Part shown: positions 36,209 to 44,849 of the stretch, one piece after another | Layout of the letters: every line of letters begins with the position of its first letter | Position numbering within the stretch: the first letter of the stretch is position 1 | DNA from: Solitalea lacus | GTDB taxonomy: Bacteria > Bacteroidota > Bacteroidia > Sphingobacteriales > Sphingobacteriaceae | NCBI RefSeq assembly: GCF_022014595.1 | Contig: NZ_CP091740.1 | Location: 744,001-808,000 of the forward strand | Direction of reading: 5' to 3' | DNA length: 64,000 bases | Notes under the pieces: model-generated | The model's input: the letters and a program-made list of their open reading frames with translations, nothing else | Told to the model about the DNA's origin: nothing | Databases searched by the model: none | Position numbers and translations under genes: made by a program

Positions 36209-37144
36209 TTATTCATAGGTTTGAGGAGCATTGCCCAGCAGACGATATACAATACCGGTTTTGGTAGCATTTAATGCCAGCCAATTTTTAACGGTATATT
36301 GAAGCGATAAAAAATGGGCTTCTGCTCGCCTCATAGCATCAAGTTTCAACTCCTTCCGATCATTGAATTTTAATTGGTAAGCAAACTCCCCAATAAGTGG
36401 TCGGTGATCGCCGCGTGTACGCCAAATAGCCACGTTTGCTTTAGCTAATAAACCTGAGCCAAAATCAAAAGTTCCAATATCCTGCAGGACTTCTTCAATA
36501 ATGGTTTCATTAACCAATTCAATCCTCTCTCCAGCACTTTTTCTAAGATTAGCCAGGGCAGGGAAAATTTGTGAGATGACATCAAATGAAAGTATATCGT
36601 TTTCACGAATATGAGAGCGCGGAAACTGAACATTGTGTGAGTATAGCAGCCTGATGCCTCCAAGCTGATCTTTAAGCGGCAATGCCTGGCATTTGAATTT
36701 TATTTTATAATCGCCATAAATGTGTGGCCTGACATCAGTTTCTGCTACTTTTTGAATATCCGGATGCCTGAATTTAAAGACTACTTCAGGATCTCCTACC
36801 GGGAATCCATCCTGATAGCGGATTCGCCTGCGTAGTATAAAGCCATTGTTGTAAAGTCTAAAATCACGTGTATCCACAAAGAGCACCTCCCGTATTTGTA
36901 CAGGCTCATTAATAAAGCCATTGGTAGTAAAGGTGATGCCTCCATTAACAGTCGGGCGTTTTATTATTTTGGCAAAATCAAAAAAGCTGCTCCGAGATAC
37001 AAAATGATTAGGCTTTAGTATTAATTTAAATGAAAGATAGTTAGGCTCGTTAAATGGCAAGCCGTCAGAGTAACGGCCAGGTTTTATCAGGGGGACATTA
37101 GCCGTCCAAGAAGTGGGTTTAGGTAGAGTTTCGGGTGCTGACAT
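36209..37144 (-). CDS. Uncharacterised protein with CYTH/tunnel-enzyme-like features
   Basis: 311 residues, no signal peptide or membrane segment. The central part REVLFVDTRDFRLYNNGFIL then RRRIRYQDG and EVVFKFRHPD resembles CYTH-fold phosphohydrolases, where a strand of basic residues lines a tunnel for a triphosphate ligand (compare xYFDTxDxxLxxxGxxLRxR). The N-terminal ExExK motif of that fold is absent (the nearest sequence is SFKLILK), so if the fold is right the protein may bind rather than cleave. It is the first gene of a two-gene unit with a FUSC-type membrane protein, 2 bases apart. The fold is an inference from motifs. Confidence 0.55.
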   Translation of the reverse strand: MSAPETLPKPTSWTANVPLIKPGRYSDGLPFNEPNYLSFKLILKPNHFVSRSSFFDFAKIIKRPTVNGGITFTTNGFINEPVQIREVLFVDTRDFRLYNNGFILRRRIRYQDGFPVGDPEVVFKFRHPDIQKVAETDVRPHIYGDYKIKFKCQALPLKDQLGGIRLLYSHNVQFPRSHIRENDILSFDVISQIFPALANLRKSAGERIELVNETIIEEVLQDIGTFDFGSGLLAKANVAIWRTRGDHRPLIGEFAYQLKFNDRKELKLDAMRRAEAHFLSLQYTVKNWLALNATKTGIVYRLLGNAPQTYE

Positions 37145-37384
37145 GATGAAAACTTTTTAAAGTGAAACAAGCTTTGTTCAAAACAGCTGTATAAGTCATC
37201 CTGTCTTACAATATACATTTTTCTCAGTCATTTTAAAATATTGATCATGGATAAATGTCTTTTAATTAAGTGATTAATGGTGTTTTTCTGAATGGATTTA
37301 GATGAAATCATAAACTAAACTTTATCATATTATCTATTAAAAAGAACCAGGGTTTTCACGGTTAGATAAGATCTATAGCATCAA

Positions 37385-37413
37385 TTGGCAACGTGTCAAA
37401 CTTATTACCTTTG
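37385..37413 (+). promoter_or_regulatory. Promoter of the YjjG-type nucleotidase gene
   Basis: TTG at 37385-37387, 18-bp spacer, TACCTTTG at 37406-37413, exact for TAnnTTTG. The ATG is at 37422, only 8 bases after the -7 box, so the message is leaderless or nearly so. The preceding intergenic bases 37145-37384 show no gene. Confidence 0.7.
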
Positions 37414-37421
37414 TGTTTACA

Positions 37422-38117
37422 ATGAAAACTTATCGCCATCTTTTTTTTGACCTTGATCATACCATTTGGGATTTTGACAAAAATGCCGAGGAGACACTTC
37501 GAGATTTATTCGTAAGCTACAATCTGGTTTCTCTTGGAATTAATTCTGTTGATCTATTTATTGAAACTTACACCGAAAATAATCATCAGCTTTGGGCCCA
37601 ATATCATAAAGGCTTAATCAGTAAAGAACATTTGCGGCATGAGCGTTTTAACAAAACTTTTCGTGAGTTTGGTATAGATAAAGAATTGATTCCGACGAGT
37701 TTTGAAACAGATTATGTTCGCATTTGTCCTACTAAAACTAATCTTTTTCCAAAGGCACATGACACATTAAGTTATCTACAATCGAAATACAAATTACACC
37801 TAATTTCCAACGGATTTTATGAAAGTACGTTGATTAAGGTGGAGACAACAGGAATTGGTAAGTATTTCGATAATATCAATATTTCTGAAAAAATTGGAGT
37901 TAATAAACCCGATCCGGCTATATTTCATTATGCTATGCAATTGGCCGGAACCAATGCTGCAGAAAGCATGATGATAGGAGACAGCATTGAGGCGGATATC
38001 ATGGGCGCAATTAATGTAGGTATGGATTGTGTTTTCTTTAATCCCAGGGAAGAAAAACATAATGTAAAAATAAATCATGAGATAAAATCTCTTGACGAAC
38101 TGCTGCAAATTTTGTAA
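37422..38117 (+). CDS. YjjG-family noncanonical pyrimidine nucleotidase (HAD)
   Basis: 231-residue HAD hydrolase. Motif I is FFDLDHTIWDFD, with both aspartates; motif II is LISNGF; the lysine of motif III lies in GVNKPDPAIF; motif IV is MIGDSIEADIMGA. YjjG/YfnB removes the phosphate from noncanonical nucleotides such as 5-bromo-dUMP or dUMP, cleaning the pool. The open frame begins with a GTG at 37413, but that G is the last base of the -7 promoter box, so the ATG at 37422 is the start. A DinB-like gene follows after 8 bases. Confidence 0.9.
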   Translation: MKTYRHLFFDLDHTIWDFDKNAEETLRDLFVSYNLVSLGINSVDLFIETYTENNHQLWAQYHKGLISKEHLRHERFNKTFREFGIDKELIPTSFETDYVRICPTKTNLFPKAHDTLSYLQSKYKLHLISNGFYESTLIKVETTGIGKYFDNINISEKIGVNKPDPAIFHYAMQLAGTNAAESMMIGDSIEADIMGAINVGMDCVFFNPREEKHNVKINHEIKSLDELLQIL

Positions 38118-38125
38118 CTAGGAGT

Positions 38126-38653
38126 ATGAATGTGCTTGAAATTATAACTCAGTTGAAACAAGCTTTACAAGAATACGAAAGCAGGCTTGATCATTATTCC
38201 GATGAGGTCTTTCTACTTCACCCTGAGCCAAATGCATGGTCGTTAGGGGAAGTGTACAGCCATATTTTTGTTACAGGTTTAATGAACTTAAAGGCTCTTG
38301 AGCTTTGCGTTGAAGGGCATGGTGCCACCGATACTGATGGTTTGAATGAGTTTGGTGAAAAGTTATTTGCCTTGGGGCATTTTCCGCCAGGCAAGTATGA
38401 GTCTCCTGAATCAGTAAAGTCACGCGTGCAAAATATTCATAAATCAGAGGCAAAAGAGCTAATTTCCAAAGTGAACTCAAGGGTAAGTGCCCTGAATATT
38501 TCGGACATTTTGCAGTCTGAAGAAAATCAACGAATCGAGCATCCTCGATTAGGTTATCTTAATGCCAATCAGTGGATACAATTTATGCTCATTCACTCCA
38601 ATCATCACTTAGAACAATTGGAACGCATCGAACGGAAATTATCAATGTGTTAG
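38126..38653 (+). CDS. DinB-like superfamily protein
   Basis: 175 residues of a four-helix bundle. The DinB pattern of three spaced histidines is seen: PNAWSLGEVYSHIF (His approx. 37), a middle segment with LGHFPPGKYE, and the C-terminal LIHSNHHLEQLERIERKL. In such proteins histidines hold a metal; some use bacillithiol or mycothiol, others have unknown reactions. It is 8 bases downstream of the YjjG-type gene, so co-transcribed. Confidence 0.82.
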   Translation: MNVLEIITQLKQALQEYESRLDHYSDEVFLLHPEPNAWSLGEVYSHIFVTGLMNLKALELCVEGHGATDTDGLNEFGEKLFALGHFPPGKYESPESVKSRVQNIHKSEAKELISKVNSRVSALNISDILQSEENQRIEHPRLGYLNANQWIQFMLIHSNHHLEQLERIERKLSMC

Positions 38654-38739
38654 TTTATAATAAATTAACATGAAGTAAATGTGCCGGTAACTTGACGGAA
38701 CGATATTTGCGTAACAAATTGAACCATAAGTATTATTAA

Positions 38740-38841
38740 ATGGAGCTCAATTATTTACTCATTGTCGGTTTTGGTCTTTTCATTGTAGGCGCATACTATT
38801 TCAGTCCTTTTGATTTCAATGTTGAAGATGAAGAAGATTGA
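38740..38841 (+). CDS. 33-residue single-span membrane protein
   Basis: A short frame starting ATG at 38740. Residues 5-20 are a hydrophobic helix (YLLIVGFGLFIVGAYY), followed by SPFDFNVEDEED, an acidic tail ending the protein. The pattern of one helix with a charged tail is typical of bacterial regulatory small proteins. It stands between the DinB-like and the LpxH-like genes on the same strand, with 86 and 72 bases at each side. Whether it is translated cannot be proven from sequence; no strong ribosome site is visible, as is normal in this phylum. Confidence 0.5.
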   Translation: MELNYLLIVGFGLFIVGAYYFSPFDFNVEDEED

Positions 38842-38913
38842 GGTCTGTCCGCTGAGAAATGTTTCCTGCTTTCTCAAATTCCGGCGTTTATTATCCAATT
38901 TGTAAAAACTAAG

Positions 38914-39759
38914 ATGCCTAAGCGCGAAGTTGAGATTGTTGTTATTTCCGATGTGCACCTCGGAACTTTTGGCTGTCATGCAAAAGAACTTTTAAAGTAC
39001 CTCAAAAGTATAAAGCCCAAAACTTTAGTTTTAAATGGGGATATCATCGATATCTGGCAATTCAGCAAATCGTATTGGCCCGAGTCGCACATGAAAGTAA
39101 TGCGTAAGATTATGAAATTTGTAAGTCAGGGAGTTGATGTTTATTATCTTACGGGTAATCATGACGAAATGCTGCGCAAATTTGCCGATTTTGAAATGGG
39201 AACCTTCAGGCTTGCCAATAAAGTAGTTTTACCTGTTGACGGTAAGCGTGCCTGGATTTTTCATGGCGATATTTTTGATATTACCATGCAGCATTCCAAA
39301 TGGCTGGCAAAATTGGGTGCCATCGGTTACGATTCATTGATTTTACTTAATACGTTTGTTAATTACCTGTTGCAAGCTGTAGGGAAGGAAAAGATGAGCT
39401 TTTCCAAGAAGATAAAAAGCAGCGTAAAAAATGCGGTTAAGTTTATGAATGATTTTGAAATGTCGGCCGCCGAAATAGCTATTGATAAAGGGTATGATTA
39501 CGTTATTTGTGGACATATTCATCAACCTGAAATTAAAACAATAACAACAGGACAAGGTAAGGTGGAATATCTTAACTCTGGTGACTGGGTTGAGAGCTTA
39601 ACCGCACTGGAATATAAAAACGGGCAGTGGGAGTTGTTTCAATATTCGGCGGAAGAGTTTGAATATATGGAGAATGAAATTGCAAGTGAAGAAAATGAAG
39701 ATTTGAATGCTAAAATTGATATAAATTTGTTGTATCAATCCTTTATGGTTAAAGACTGA
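38914..39759 (+). CDS. LpxH-like calcineurin-fold phosphoesterase
   Basis: 281 residues with the metallophosphoesterase signature: ISDVHLGTFG, VLNGDIIDIW, LTGNHDEML, HGDIFD and CGHIHQPEI. Bacteroidota proteins of this type act as UDP-2,3-diacylglucosamine diphosphatases in lipid A synthesis. The C-terminal acidic stretch (about 245-275) is specific. A glycosyltransferase gene follows after 47 bases; such a pair hints at envelope glycolipid work, but the direct substrate is not proven. Confidence 0.82.
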   Translation: MPKREVEIVVISDVHLGTFGCHAKELLKYLKSIKPKTLVLNGDIIDIWQFSKSYWPESHMKVMRKIMKFVSQGVDVYYLTGNHDEMLRKFADFEMGTFRLANKVVLPVDGKRAWIFHGDIFDITMQHSKWLAKLGAIGYDSLILLNTFVNYLLQAVGKEKMSFSKKIKSSVKNAVKFMNDFEMSAAEIAIDKGYDYVICGHIHQPEIKTITTGQGKVEYLNSGDWVESLTALEYKNGQWELFQYSAEEFEYMENEIASEENEDLNAKIDINLLYQSFMVKD

Positions 39760-39806
39760 GTTAAAAAATTTCTGTTTTTTATAATTCATTTACCAACTAG
39801 CAAACA

Positions 39807-40811
39807 TTGAAGATACTTTACGCTATACAAGGAACCGGAAATGGGCACGTTAGCCGGGCCAAAGAGATTATACCTCATTTGCAAAATTTTGGTTCGCTCG
39901 ATTTGTTAATAAGCGGTACTCAAGCCGATATTAACTTAAGTCAACCTGTTCAATATAAACTTCACGGATTCAGTTTTGTGTTTGGGAAAAAAGGAGGTGT
40001 TGATCATTGGAAGACATATAAAATAATGAATCTAAATCAGTTGCAAAAGGATATCAGGACTATGCCTCTTGAGCAATATGATTTAATCATTAATGATTTT
40101 GAACCGGTTACTGCCTGGGCATGTAAACTGCGTAAATTGCCAATGGTGGGGTTGAGTCATCAATCAGCATTTTTGTCAGAAAAAACTCCCCGTCCTAAAC
40201 ATGTTTTTCCGCATTGGGAAGAGCTGGTTCTCAAATATTACGCTCCAGTACAAGAATCTGTAGCATTTCACTTTGAACGATACGATAGCTTTATAAATAC
40301 TCCGGTAATACGGGGAGAGATCAGGGCACTTGAGCCCCGAAACTTGGGTCATTATACAGTATACCTGCCAGCCTATGCTGATAGTACCCTTATTGAGCAT
40401 TTGAAACAAATAAAAGATATCAAATGGGAAATTTTCTCTAAGCACACTACAAAAAGCTATTCGGTAGAGAATGTTTCAATTAAACCGGTTAATAACGAAG
40501 ACTTCAATCAAAGTTTGGCAGGTTGTGAAGGTTTGCTTACTGGTGGTGGATTTGAAGGTCCGGCAGAGGCATTGTTTTTAGGGAAAAAAGTGCTTTCAGT
40601 CCCTATGGCTAATCAGTGGGAGCAGCAATGCAATGCAGAGGCCTTGCGGTTGATTGGGGTGCCGGTATTGACTAAAATTGATAAAGAGTTTGTTAAAAAT
40701 GTTACGGAATGGGTATATCACGGTAAAAATATTCCGGTAAATTATCCTGATGAAACAGCACAAATTATAGAGCATTTAATGGCCACGTACGCTCAAAGGG
40801 TTGTCGTATAA
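39807..40811 (+). CDS. MGT-like glycosyltransferase
   Basis: 334 residues of GT-B fold. The start LYAIQGTGNGHVSRAKEIIP matches a family seen in Bacteroidota and Archaea (TIGR00661-like), and the C-terminal donor site is LLTGGGFEGPAEALFLGKKV, as in MurG and MGT-type enzymes. Start codon is TTG at 39807; KILYAIQG is the conserved beginning and no in-frame ATG can replace it. The donor sugar and acceptor are unknown. Confidence 0.8.
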   Translation: MKILYAIQGTGNGHVSRAKEIIPHLQNFGSLDLLISGTQADINLSQPVQYKLHGFSFVFGKKGGVDHWKTYKIMNLNQLQKDIRTMPLEQYDLIINDFEPVTAWACKLRKLPMVGLSHQSAFLSEKTPRPKHVFPHWEELVLKYYAPVQESVAFHFERYDSFINTPVIRGEIRALEPRNLGHYTVYLPAYADSTLIEHLKQIKDIKWEIFSKHTTKSYSVENVSIKPVNNEDFNQSLAGCEGLLTGGGFEGPAEALFLGKKVLSVPMANQWEQQCNAEALRLIGVPVLTKIDKEFVKNVTEWVYHGKNIPVNYPDETAQIIEHLMATYAQRVVV

Positions 40812-40921
40812 GCGACAAAAAAAATCGATTTCCATATGGTTGTATAAATAAACGATAGTAAGGTTTCATTTTTTAAACCAAAATACGGATTATTGCGCCA
40901 ATTAGATTTCTATTTCCTCAG

Positions 40922-41905
40922 ATGGTTATTAACGTTTTTCGCCGAGCCCAAACTTTTAATTTTTTTTTACTGGCAGCCGTTATTTTATTGTTGCGATTGG
41001 CAGTACTGCTAAATCCGGGTTTATACAAAGGCCTAATTGTTTATCAACCATTTGTTAAACTGTTGGTTTTCTTTCAGTTTAACTTTTTGTCAAACCCTGT
41101 AAATAATATATTAATAACTTCTGTAGTTGTCTTTATTCAGGCTGTTATTTTTGGTAGAATTATTACCCGCCATAACTTTTTCAATAAAACCACCTTTTTG
41201 CCTGAATTGATGTATGTGGTGGTATGCAGTATGTTTACAGAGTTTCTGACCTTTTCTCCCATAGTTTTCTGTAATTTCTTCTTGCTTTGGATTCTTGATA
41301 AGATTTTTTCTTTGTATAGAACCCAGTCAACTTTGCAAAGCGTCTTCGACATGGGATTTATTATAGGTTTGGGTTCTTTGCTGTATTTTCCTTTTTTATT
41401 TATTTTTCCTATTGTTTGGTATAGTTTGCTGGTATTTAAGGCATTTTCATGGCGCGAATGGTTTACAGGTTTAATTGGGCTTATTATTCCATATATATTA
41501 CTTGGTACCTGGTATTTTTGGAATGACGACTTTAACGACTTTTACCACCTTTGGCTACCATTTAAATTTGTATTACCTCAAGAGCTTGCAATAGAAAAAA
41601 GCGATTATTTTGCTTTAGTGCCAATTGTAATTGTGCTATTGTTGTCACTGAATCAGGTAAGAGTGATGTTTTTTAAAAATGTGGTGCAGGTACGTAAATC
41701 ATTGCAGTGTCTGAGCTTTTTGATGGTGCTTATTGTTGCATCCTATTTTCTTATTCCTGACAGAAGCATCAACCACCTTTTGTTGGCAGCGGCCCCAGCT
41801 GCAACTTTCATGACCTTCTATTTTATTTCGGCCAAAGTACGTTGGTTTTATGAATGGGTATTTGCTTTGTTAATCATCTCTATTTTCTATTTTCAATTAT
41901 TTTAA
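40922..41905 (+). CDS. DUF6427-family multi-pass membrane protein
   Basis: 327 residues with about nine to ten hydrophobic segments and very little soluble part. The pattern FNFFLLAAVILLLRLAVLL, then SNPVNNILITSVVVFIQAVI and FLPELMYVVVCSMFTEF is that of the Bacteroidota DUF6427 family of unknown function, often encoded near purine or cell envelope genes. purQ follows after 121 bases with its own promoter. No catalytic residue can be suggested. Confidence 0.75.
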   Translation: MVINVFRRAQTFNFFLLAAVILLLRLAVLLNPGLYKGLIVYQPFVKLLVFFQFNFLSNPVNNILITSVVVFIQAVIFGRIITRHNFFNKTTFLPELMYVVVCSMFTEFLTFSPIVFCNFFLLWILDKIFSLYRTQSTLQSVFDMGFIIGLGSLLYFPFLFIFPIVWYSLLVFKAFSWREWFTGLIGLIIPYILLGTWYFWNDDFNDFYHLWLPFKFVLPQELAIEKSDYFALVPIVIVLLLSLNQVRVMFFKNVVQVRKSLQCLSFLMVLIVASYFLIPDRSINHLLLAAAPAATFMTFYFISAKVRWFYEWVFALLIISIFYFQLF

Positions 41906-41997
41906 GGGATTTAAGTGCAGGATGAATAATACTTCAGCATAAACTCTTATAAAACAATTAAAAACGAATTGAACTGGTGAACTACAATAAGATTTGC

Positions 41998-42005
41998 TAA
42001 CTTTG
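41998..42005 (+). promoter_or_regulatory. -7 element TAACTTTG of purQ
   Basis: Exact TAnnTTTG, 21 bases before the purQ ATG. A TTG at 41969-41971 is upstream at a slightly long spacing of 26. Its position downstream of the alternative TTG codon at 41994 rules out that longer start. Confidence 0.6.
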
Positions 42006-42026
42006 CGCTTTGAAAATAAATACAAG

Positions 42027-42713
42027 ATGAAATTTGGAGTTGTAGTTTTCCCGGGTTCCAATTGTGATCAGGATGCCATTAATCTATTAGGTAATGTATT
42101 AGGTCAGGAAGTTGTTACCCTCTGGCATAAAGATCATGATTTACAAGGATGCGACTTTATAGTGCTTCCTGGTGGTTTTTCATACGGCGATTATTTACGT
42201 TCTGGTGCTATTGCCCGCTTTTCGCCAATTATGAAAGAAATCATTGAGTTTGCTAATAAAGGCGGCTATTTGATGGGTATTTGCAATGGTTTTCAAATAT
42301 TAGTTGAGGCCAACCTACTTCCTGGAGTTTTGTTACATAACGATAATCGCAAATTCATCGGTAGAAACGTTTATTTAAAAGCTCAAACACAAAATTCATT
42401 AATTACTTCACAAGTTGAGCTTGATAAAGCATTGAAAATTCCTATTGCCCATGGTGAAGGAAAGTACTATGCTGATTCAGAGACCTTGAAGATGATAAAT
42501 GATAATGATCAAGTATTGTTCCGTTATTGTGATGAAAATGGCTTGATCACTCCAGAGGCAAATCCTAATGGAGCAATGGAAAATATTGCGGGGGTTTGTA
42601 ATAAAAATCGTAATGTATTTGGAATGATGCCGCACCCTGAGCGTGCTGCTGACCCAATCTTGTCAAACCAAGATGGCTTGTCATTGTTCGAATCAATTTT
42701 ACAGACAGTATAA
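42027..42713 (+). CDS. purQ: Phosphoribosylformylglycinamidine synthase subunit I
   Basis: 228-residue glutaminase subunit feeding ammonia to PurL in purine synthesis. KFGVVVFPGSNCDQDAI is the family start; the nucleophile is in GICNGFQILVE; the His-Glu pair is in MMPHPERAADP. This split form requires PurL (and PurS) encoded elsewhere. The upstream TTG at 41994 was rejected because the promoter -7 box lies after it. A hairpin with UUCG loop ends the transcript. Confidence 0.96.
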   Translation: MKFGVVVFPGSNCDQDAINLLGNVLGQEVVTLWHKDHDLQGCDFIVLPGGFSYGDYLRSGAIARFSPIMKEIIEFANKGGYLMGICNGFQILVEANLLPGVLLHNDNRKFIGRNVYLKAQTQNSLITSQVELDKALKIPIAHGEGKYYADSETLKMINDNDQVLFRYCDENGLITPEANPNGAMENIAGVCNKNRNVFGMMPHPERAADPILSNQDGLSLFESILQTV

Positions 42714-42733
42714 TCCGAAAAAATATCTTCGAT

Positions 42734-42782
42734 AAAAGCAGAAAGTGAATTAACTTCGGTTGTTTTACTTTCTGCTTTTTTA
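42734..42782 (+). terminator. Intrinsic terminator of purQ
   Basis: Long hairpin: aaaagcagaaagt (42734-42746) pairs with actttctgctttt (42767-42779), and the inner part continues to aac-TTCG-gtt, a stable UUCG tetraloop; ttt follows. Confidence 0.85.
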
Positions 42783-42800
42783 TTTCTTTTTGCACTATTC

Positions 42801-43541
42801 ATGAATCTGATAATTGATATCGGAAATTTTAGGACTAAGATTGCTGCATTTGAAGACGATAAGCTGATTGAGCTTCTGGCGATAGAAGATGCTCCAATTG
42901 ACAGTATTCAGCAGTTCATTGAAAAATATAAACCGGAATACTCAATTCTTTCATCGGTAGTTATTAATGATGAAGGAATTGTTCGTTTATTAAACCAAAG
43001 CACCAGTTTTACTCAATTAAGTGCTCAAACCCCTGTTCCTATAAAAAATAAATATGATACTCCTACAACTTTAGGTACTGACAGACTATCGGCTGTTTGT
43101 GGAGCAAAATGTTTATATGAAAATAGTAATGTGCTGGTAATCAATGGGGGGACTTGCGTTACTTATGAATTGCTGACTGCTAAGAATGAGTACCTGGGAG
43201 GAGGAATCTCTCCGGGGCTTAATATGCGTTTTTCAGCATTGAATACTTTTACCGATAAACTTCCGTTAATTAGTTTCGATAATGAGTTCGACAATTTGAT
43301 CGGTACATCAACCCAAAGCTCTATACTTACAGGTGTTCAAAATGGATTGATTGCCGAACTGGAGGGCATTATTTCAAGATACGAAAAGCAATTTGAGGAC
43401 CTTGCGGTGGTGCTTTGTGGCGGCGATTCAAAATTTTTTGACAGTCGTTTGAAAAATAGCATCTTTGCGCCCAAGGTAAATTGGCAGCCTAACTTGGTGT
43501 TGTACGGGTTAAATGCCATATTAAAATATCAGTATGCGTAA
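42801..43541 (+). CDS. coaX: Type III pantothenate kinase
   Basis: 246-residue first enzyme of coenzyme A synthesis. The ASKHA-fold phosphate motif is IIDIGNFRTK (Phe replaces the usual Thr/Ser after Asn), followed by the hallmark TLGTDRLSAVCGA, INGGTCVTYELL and YLGGGISPGLNMR. The C-terminus has VLCGGDSKFF. Its last 8 bases overlap the next gene, whose product is an outer-membrane protein; coaX-OMP-lptC is a conserved order in the Sphingobacteriales. Confidence 0.94.
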   Translation: MNLIIDIGNFRTKIAAFEDDKLIELLAIEDAPIDSIQQFIEKYKPEYSILSSVVINDEGIVRLLNQSTSFTQLSAQTPVPIKNKYDTPTTLGTDRLSAVCGAKCLYENSNVLVINGGTCVTYELLTAKNEYLGGGISPGLNMRFSALNTFTDKLPLISFDNEFDNLIGTSTQSSILTGVQNGLIAELEGIISRYEKQFEDLAVVLCGGDSKFFDSRLKNSIFAPKVNWQPNLVLYGLNAILKYQYA

Positions 43542-44832
43542 ATTTACAAAGTTACTTACCTTAATTTCACTCACATTTATCAGTGCAAATGTTTTTGCAC
43601 AGGCAACAACAAGTTCTCCTTATTCGGCTTATGGAGTTGGATCGTTGGTTCCACAAACATTTGCTTTGTCAAAAGGAATGGGAAACATAGCTGCAGGTTT
43701 ACGTACTCCTGATAATATTAATCTCTCCAATCCTGCTTCTTATTCGGCATTGGTAATGACAAATATCGATTTAGGTATGCATGGTGGAATTAATCAGCTA
43801 AGCACATCGTCTCTTAAACAAAATAATTACGACTATACATTAGATCATTTTGCGATAGGCTTTCCGATTTCTCGCAAAATGGGAGGTTCTATTGGGATAA
43901 TTCCTTTTTCTACCTCTGGGTATAAAGTGGGTAGTGACACTACTTTTAAGAATGTTGATACCGTAATCGGTAAAAATGCATTAAGTGGTGACGGCGGATA
44001 CTCACAAGTATATATGGGCGGAGCTTTACAGATTGTAAAAAACCTTTCCTTAGGCATTAACGTGGGTTATATGTTCGGAACTATTAAACGTAGCGTTTCT
44101 ACCGAACTTAATGACGCATATAGCTACAATAGCAGAACTATATTAAGTACGAGTGCAAGTGGATTTTTAGTGAAATATGGCTTACAATACACGCTAGTGC
44201 AGAGTGCTGAAAAGCGTTGGACTATTGGTTACTCTGGATCTTTTAAAACCAAGGTGAATACCAAACAAGATTATGTTTTTGATCGCTATTTAACTTCATC
44301 AGACGGAAATGCGAGTTCTGTTGACACGATTGCATCTTCTCAAGGTATAAAAGGCGATTTCATTTTACCGACAACACATAGCCTTGGATTTACTTTCAAT
44401 AAAGGGTATAAACTGCTTGCTGGGGCTGATTTTGATTACCAACAGTGGACTCAATATGCTGTGAATGGTCAAAATCGTAATTTTAAGAATATGTACGGGG
44501 TGCGTTTAGGTGCTCAGTACACACCTGATGTTTATTCGGTTTCTAGTTATATGAAACGAGTTGATTATCGTTTCGGGTTTAATTACTATAAATCTTATCT
44601 TAACTTAAGAGGACAAGATATTAATGAGATGAACCTTACTTTAGGTATGGGTTTCCCATTATCTCAACAACATTTTGGAGGTTTGTTGTACACGGCTTCA
44701 AAACTGAATATGGGCATTCAGTTAGGAACTCGTGGTACCACTACCAATGGATTGGTTAAAGAAAAATACGCTAATTTGTATTTAGGCTTTACGCTGAATG
44801 ACAGATGGTTTATAAAGCGTAAATTCGACTAA
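43534..44832 (+). CDS. Outer-membrane beta-barrel protein
   Basis: 432 residues; signal peptide to ANVFAQ (about 23). The mature start SPYSAYGVGSLVPQTFALSK GMG is common to FadL/PorV-like barrels, followed by strands with alternating hydrophobic residues and ending in aromatic-rich C-terminus (YLGFTLNDRWFIKRKFD). Such proteins are membrane channels or structural porins; no substrate can be given. It overlaps coaX by 8 bases and lptC follows 17 bases later. Confidence 0.8.
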   Translation: MRKFTKLLTLISLTFISANVFAQATTSSPYSAYGVGSLVPQTFALSKGMGNIAAGLRTPDNINLSNPASYSALVMTNIDLGMHGGINQLSTSSLKQNNYDYTLDHFAIGFPISRKMGGSIGIIPFSTSGYKVGSDTTFKNVDTVIGKNALSGDGGYSQVYMGGALQIVKNLSLGINVGYMFGTIKRSVSTELNDAYSYNSRTILSTSASGFLVKYGLQYTLVQSAEKRWTIGYSGSFKTKVNTKQDYVFDRYLTSSDGNASSVDTIASSQGIKGDFILPTTHSLGFTFNKGYKLLAGADFDYQQWTQYAVNGQNRNFKNMYGVRLGAQYTPDVYSVSSYMKRVDYRFGFNYYKSYLNLRGQDINEMNLTLGMGFPLSQQHFGGLLYTASKLNMGIQLGTRGTTTNGLVKEKYANLYLGFTLNDRWFIKRKFD

Positions 44833-44849
44833 TTTAACTGGATACTTCA

